DNA from: Heterostelium multicystogenum
Taxonomy: Eukaryota; Evosea; Eumycetozoa; Acytosteliales; Acytosteliaceae
Assembly: GCA_003667245.1 (NCBI GenBank)
Contig: RCNN01000250.1
Location: 1 to 52,960 of the forward strand
DNA length: 52,960 nucleotides
Direction: 5' to 3'
The translations under genes were made by a program, and so were the position numbers. Numbering within the stretch: position 1 is the first letter of the stretch; each line of letters opens with the position of its first letter. The notes below the pieces were generated by a model. That model made no database searches, was not told where the DNA came from, and worked only from the letters and a program-made list of their open reading frames with translations. This document shows positions 47,815 to 52,960 of this stretch, piece after piece.

Positions 47815-50800
47815 TTATTGTGATTTCAAAAATTCATCGAGAATAGGTTTCAAACCATCAATTACCATCTCAAATGCGATATCGAATATTGTGGGATCCA
47901 TGTTGTTGTTTGTGACGAAGACTTGATAAGAATCAATTACATCTTGTCTAACTTTTTCAGTGATTGAAATTGAATGTCTAGCATTTTCAAAAACAAAACC
48001 TTCTACAATGTGACGCATGAGATAAGCAAGACCATCTCCACCCAATTCGCCTGTACCATCACTTGAAACATCGGTCTTGAAATCTTGGACAACTTCTACG
48101 AAGCAAACATCGTTGACAGCTCTTTGGAAGTGACGCTTCTTTAGGTAATCAAGAAAAGCACGTCGTCTCTTTGGATCAGCAAGAATACTTCGGATGCCAT
48201 CGAGCTGAGTTGGTTGAGTATTTTGAACAGACTGAGTCAGTTTCTGAGATGGGTTGGCAGTGGATACTGTAAGGAATGATGTATCATTAAATTCGATTGA
48301 GTCAACATCCAATTTGTCAAAGTCGATAGATTGATCCAAATCCTTTAAGTTGGAAAGCAGTTGATCGATTTGGAAAGATTCAGTTGCTAGTGCGGTTCCA
48401 TCATCAGTGTTCATCAATAATTCACGCAAACTATCAATTGAAACATCCGATTGTTGGGGAGTGGTATTATTAGGTTGTTTTAACTGTGGATGATTTGTTT
48501 GTCTCTTCAATAAGTTTCTCATTGGATCGACTAGAGGACCTGGAAATAGATGCATGTGTATTGTTATTGAGTATTGATTTTCCAAGGTTTCCTACTTGAG
48601 ACTGAGCTAAACCTGCGGGAATATTGATATTCAGTAGTGACTGAGTCGGATTCAATTTGTTTAAGTAAAGAGGCAGTATCTACGCCATCCAATCCGATCT
48701 TTAAATCATCAAGTCCATCTGCCAAATCTGTTTCTATGTCGTCTAGATAGACATTGTACTCATCAGAATTACGCCAGAGAGATTTCTGCATTGAAATGGT
48801 GAGTGATTCATGAATGATATCATCAACTTCTTTCAACTCATCGTCGTCACCAAATTCAAAAGTCATACTCCTCAGAGAGAGTGTCTTGGAAGATCAGCTT
48901 TAGGTGATACACCCATTGGTTGTTCCTGTACAGGTGGTTGGAGGGAATGTGTATGTTGATTTGATGCAACTGCTGGTTGATTGAACACGTTGGAGAACTT
49001 AGGTGGTTGGACAGGCATGTTCTTCTTTTCGTTAGCTGCTTTTCTCTTTGAGCGAAGGGTGATCTGTAATACCTGATTTGTTTCTACGATGACCGCGACC
49101 ACCACGTTTTTGATTATGCTCAGGTGCTTTTAGTTGGAACTAATTGCTTGATAATTTCAGAAGGTGTTTTATCGAATGGAATCAACATTGGTGGCAAGTT
49201 GCTTGCTGTTATTACTTCTGTCTTCATGAATGGACGTTACCAAGTGAATAAAGTCACCTGCGATTGGTGAGGCAGATCCAACTTCACATGCTAACTTGAT
49301 GATATTCTTAAACATTGGTATAAAACATTCAATGGTGCATTCTTAAGAAGTAGATTGACTGTCTTTTAGGATGGAGTTGGTAAGGAGCTGAGAATTGTCA
49401 AGCATATTACCCATGAGATCAGCACAATGATTTGGCAAATTCTGGAAATACATGCAGCACGAATTGACTCAACAACAGAAACAAGAATTCATCTGGATTA
49501 GAGTTGAATTCACCACGAGAATATTTTACTAAAATCTGAGAGAGATTTCCAGCTTGGGGAAGTCGCTTACGATCCAAAGAAGCTCTGCTAAGTCAAGTGA
49601 AATTTTATCAGCAATGACCTTTTGTTCTTTGTAGACAATGGATGATTTGGAAGTGAGAATCTTGTTATGAAGCCATGGGTGAGGGCAAAGAACTGGGAGG
49701 AGATAGCGAGATGGGGCACCGATTGGATCAACAAGCTGGTCATCAGGGATACCAAAGTATGCTATGATAAGTGGACTAGCAAGTTCCTCAGTTTGAGGAG
49801 TGAGTATACTTTGAAAAGATGGTACTGACTGGATTCACGTGGGATGGAGATTTCTTTGGCACGACGGAGAATCTCTTGGTATACAGATGATTGTGGACTT
49901 TCGAAATCTTTTGGCTCTACCACAAGGAGATGGAGGAGGTCAAGTGCAGTTTCGTAGAGTGCTCATAGTAACGATGTTGAGCAGGCAAGTAAGCAGCAGC
50001 ACTCCAAAAGATTGAAGACAAAGAGAGCTCATCGATATTTTGGTGATTGCACACAATCTGTTTCAGTGCCAAAAGTAGCTCAACACACAAAGTACGATTG
50101 TAGGCATCTGGTTGGTCGTGTGCAGCTTGTGTAACTGTTTGTTGAAAGTTGATCCAAATCCACTACGATTGCTGCTTCCATCAGAAGATGCGGCAATTAT
50201 TCTAAGAATAAAAGCGTCCAAAACCTTCGGGTCCAATCATGTAAGAGTCCAACTAGATGTTCGACACTGGATGTCCAACGTGAGCGTTGACGTCTGAGAG
50301 TGGATGTCTTTGAAATATCCTTAAGACTGTCTGGAAGCTGTTGCTGACAGTAGATAATAGATCTGTATGTCTGACAAGCCTTGATGGAAATTCTTGGATC
50401 CTTGTAGTTCCTAATCCAGAGAAGTGATTCCGCTTCCCATTTATCGATAGTTGATTGAGTAGATAACTCGCAGTACTTGCATAGAACTGTAATCAACTCT
50501 TCAACATAGATATAACCATTACACCATTTGATCATCTCGTTTCTATGTTCAATGACATCATCCTTGCTACCGTCGAGTAGAGGTGAGTTGCCACCAGGGG
50601 GTGAACGTCCTCCCTTAGGTGCTGGAATATGAGCAGATGTGGACAACAAAGTGGTTCCTTTCTTTTTCTTCTTAGTTGAGTTTCCAGAAGAATTGCCGTC
50701 AATCAATCCAATCATATCAGTTTCTTTCTTTCCATCATGGAAATTAAATTTTGATTTGGAATGTTGGAAGTCGCAAGCTGGTCACAATTGTATCGATCGA

Positions 50801-52960
50801 CTTTAGCACTGCACGGAACTGTTGTCTCTGATCTTCTGGCTCCTGTGACATTTGGGCATACATACTGTTTCTTATTGCGGAGAGCAATACATTGATCATC
50901 TTGACAAAGTGTTTCACCTTCAGTCGAAGAATCAATTCTCAAACAATGAGTAATTGAAATAGAATGTGAAGGTGTGGAATGATTGGCTTCAAGTTGTCTG
51001 ACAATAAATCACTGATAAACTTGACACATACTTCACGAATCTTTGAAGATTTGAGCTTTGGCTGTTTTTTTGTCTCCTTCAGTTGGTGTGTTTTCCAGGG
51101 GGGGACATCTCTGCAATAGACTCTGAACGACGCTCAGCTACAAACACCTGCATAGCTAAGTGGGAAAACTAATGGCTCTAATGTAGCGTTGGGATTAAGT
51201 CTGTAGATCTGTAGAAGTAAGAGCTTACATATTCTCATCGACTCCTTTGTGGCTACACCTTTTTTAATCAAAAAGTTGACAATAGTTGTCAAGTTTCTGG
51301 TTCTCGGCGTGCAAGTGCTAGCCAAAGATCGATGAGTTCCTGACTGATTTCAGAGTTCTTTGAGTCTGGCATTCTTTCTTGAAGCAACTCGGTCATCTTA
51401 AAAATGGCCATAAGGAAACGTCCTGGTGTATTTCTGGTGAGTCTACCATTTTTCTGAGGTGTTAGACAATGAAACATTCTTGCACCATGGAAGAAGGAGT
51501 TGGACAGTCCAACGACGGTTGGCAACTGAGAGTTGAGTATAACGAGAGAATGCTTCTTCGAAGAAACGCTCTGTCCAAGCAGCACATGACTCCGAAGCAA
51601 TCTCTGAAACCTCAATTGCGTTTTGTTTGCAAGTTGGGGTGATACGCGACGCGAAATGATTGTCTCTTTGGAAGAAGAGCAGCACGTACTGCTACGTCCT
51701 CTTCCAAGAGCAATCCAATGAATTGGGAGAAAGACGTGCAATCAAATCGAAGGATCTGATACGTGCCAAAAAGGCTGGATGTAAAAGATTTAAGCACGAT
51801 AAATACAAGAGGAGATGCTCCAATCTCAGTGAGTCTTCGAGCGAAATTTCTATCCAATGCGGTGACGGGTTCGTTTTCTAGTTGTTCCTGTGCACGTTCC
51901 TCAAGAGCTTTTTCATAATAATATTGATAGATATCCTCGCTAATACCTAAAGTGGGTGGATTTGGAGCTGGGATAGGGAGATATTGATCATAGATGGAAT
52001 GGAGATATAAAACGGATTCTGAAGGGTTGTCAATAGAGGCATAGGACTTGTTGAGGAAGAATCCGTATGTTTCATCAAAGTGATAGGACAATACCCAACG
52101 AAGAATACGGTTTCCTTTCAACTCGGAATCGATTACCATGACATTACATCATCTTGGTAAATGTCTTCTTCAAAGAGTGTTCCAAGTCGAAGAATTGCTT
52201 CAGCAGCCAGACGTGAACATGTTCTGATCTTTTGTTAGTTCAGCGTTGATTTTGGCTCGCTCTTCCTCACGAGCCATGGAGTCCTTCTTTGCTAATCTCT
52301 TATTTAATTCCATTCCCTCAAGCTGCATTCTAGATTGGGCAACAAGTGGATGTCCACTCCATTGCAAGATAGTTCTGAATGTCTTGTAACGCTCACCAAC
52401 AGTCCAAGGAATAGATCTAATGCTGGAGACTAGAGATTTACGAATGGGTCCCTCTAATGCACAAGGGGTTTGAGTATAGAGTGCATTACAAAAGTTGTGC
52501 ACAACTACAGCATTATCAGCAAAGTAACTCGAATGAGCTAATGATGGAAGTTTAGTGGCATCACCAAAGATTGGTTCAATCTGTTGGATAAACTGAACAA
52601 ACACCTGGATCAAGTCGTTAGACTCAGCAAGTGCACGACCAAAGTTTCTGTGCTGTGAAATTCGTCTAAAAATATTGGAAAGATCCACACGTACACGAGC
52701 CAGTTTCTTGTTCATTTTATTGGCTGTCCACCACCTATTCAATGAGTCCAATAACACATGGTAATAAACGCCAATGTAGTAGTCCACATATAAATGAGAG
52801 CTTCTCACGCATCATTCCGACATCAGAGAGGAGTCCTGCCCAGAAAGTACAAAATAGTTGGTAATTTTTGCTTGAAGAGCATGTTTCGAAGTTGATCCAT
52901 TTTCATCACTAGGGGGTCGGCTCCAGCAGGTGGTTTCAAAGGATATTCAGAGCTGATACA
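47815..52960 (-). CDS. fry: Furry (FRY/Tao3/Mor2) family protein with C-terminal RGS domain, 5' end outside window
   Basis: Furry proteins are large HEAT/armadillo-type scaffolds that work with NDR kinases and Mob in cell shape. N to C (right to left) I see blocks matching Furry: EAFSRYTQLSVANRRWTVQL with LLPWCKN (about 51500-51590), RNLTTIVNFLIKKGVATKES (about 51230-51300), SLSSIFWSAAAYLPAQHRYY (about 50000-50060), the segment LDLLHLLVVEPKDF, then SILTPQTEELASPLIIAYF with DDQLVDPIG (about 49730-49810), and finally ADLMGNMLDNSQLL and IIKLACEVGS (about 49280-49430). A low-complexity tail (RGGRGHRRNKSG, PPKFSNVFNQP) leads into an acidic segment (EFGDDDELKEVDDII) and an RGS domain, IRSILADPKRRRAFLDYLKK to the end FDIAFEMVIDGLKPILDEFL (48205-47818). 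Many single-base breaks split it. The frames meet at 48861-48881 with no AT-rich spacer, so I read one gene. Confidence 0.78.

Noticed and set aside
48470..48866. A separate RGS gene starting at the ATG at 48864-48866
   Set aside because: Only a few bases separate it from upstream coding-like sequence, and there is no AT-rich promoter; I prefer a single Furry-RGS gene with a frame break, stated as a finding to test.

Overview
The window is nuclear DNA from a social amoeba (Dictyostelia). This rests on a Roco kinase with RhoGAP-like, myotubularin-like, LRR, Roc-COR and kinase parts, on Asn/Gln-rich coding runs, on short (about 50-180 nt) GT-AG introns, and on very AT-rich spacers and poly-T promoters. 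Exons are less AT-rich than I would expect for D. discoideum, so another dictyostelid group is likely; I cannot name the species.

Layout. 1-14.1 kb holds four minus-strand genes: a splicing factor CWF19L2 (3' end outside the window), the giant Roco protein, the F-actin capping protein alpha subunit, and the phosphoinositide phosphatase Sac1. 15-24.9 kb is compact: AP-1 sigma adaptin, a DDHD phospholipase, CDC26 (APC/C), a nicotinamidase, glyoxalase II, myotrophin/V-1 (minus strand) and three small unknown genes. 25-32.4 kb looks like a fast-evolving accessory block: a B-box/kelch-like protein, two copies (one decayed) of an unusual gene with a GREB1/JGT-like glycosyltransferase signature, and a PARP9/14-like macro-domain protein. 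32.4-38.5 kb has enolase-phosphatase E1 (methionine salvage), poly(A) polymerase and a 68-residue unknown protein. A gene-poor stretch of about 5.4 kb precedes a TALE homeobox gene at 43.9-45.7 kb. The right end has a beta-helix type I membrane protein and a Furry-family protein whose reading continues into a C-terminal RGS domain.

Reading-frame quality. At least nine long genes, among them obvious housekeeping ones (Sac1, poly(A) polymerase, glyoxalase II, myotrophin), are broken by single-base indels, often in A or T runs. The family match resumes at once in a neighbouring frame. I read most of these as sequence or assembly errors, not pseudogenes, and I give each such gene as one feature.

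Most interesting points: (i) the Furry-RGS fusion; (ii) a Roco protein whose RhoGAP arginine finger, myotubularin CX5R site and Roc P-loop lysine are all changed while the kinase keeps most key residues; (iii) the GREB1/JGT-like tandem locus next to a macro-domain gene; (iv) capping protein alpha and its inhibitor V-1/myotrophin in the same 13 kb; (v) two conspicuous inverted repeats and CA-rich G-box-like clusters upstream of the homeobox gene.
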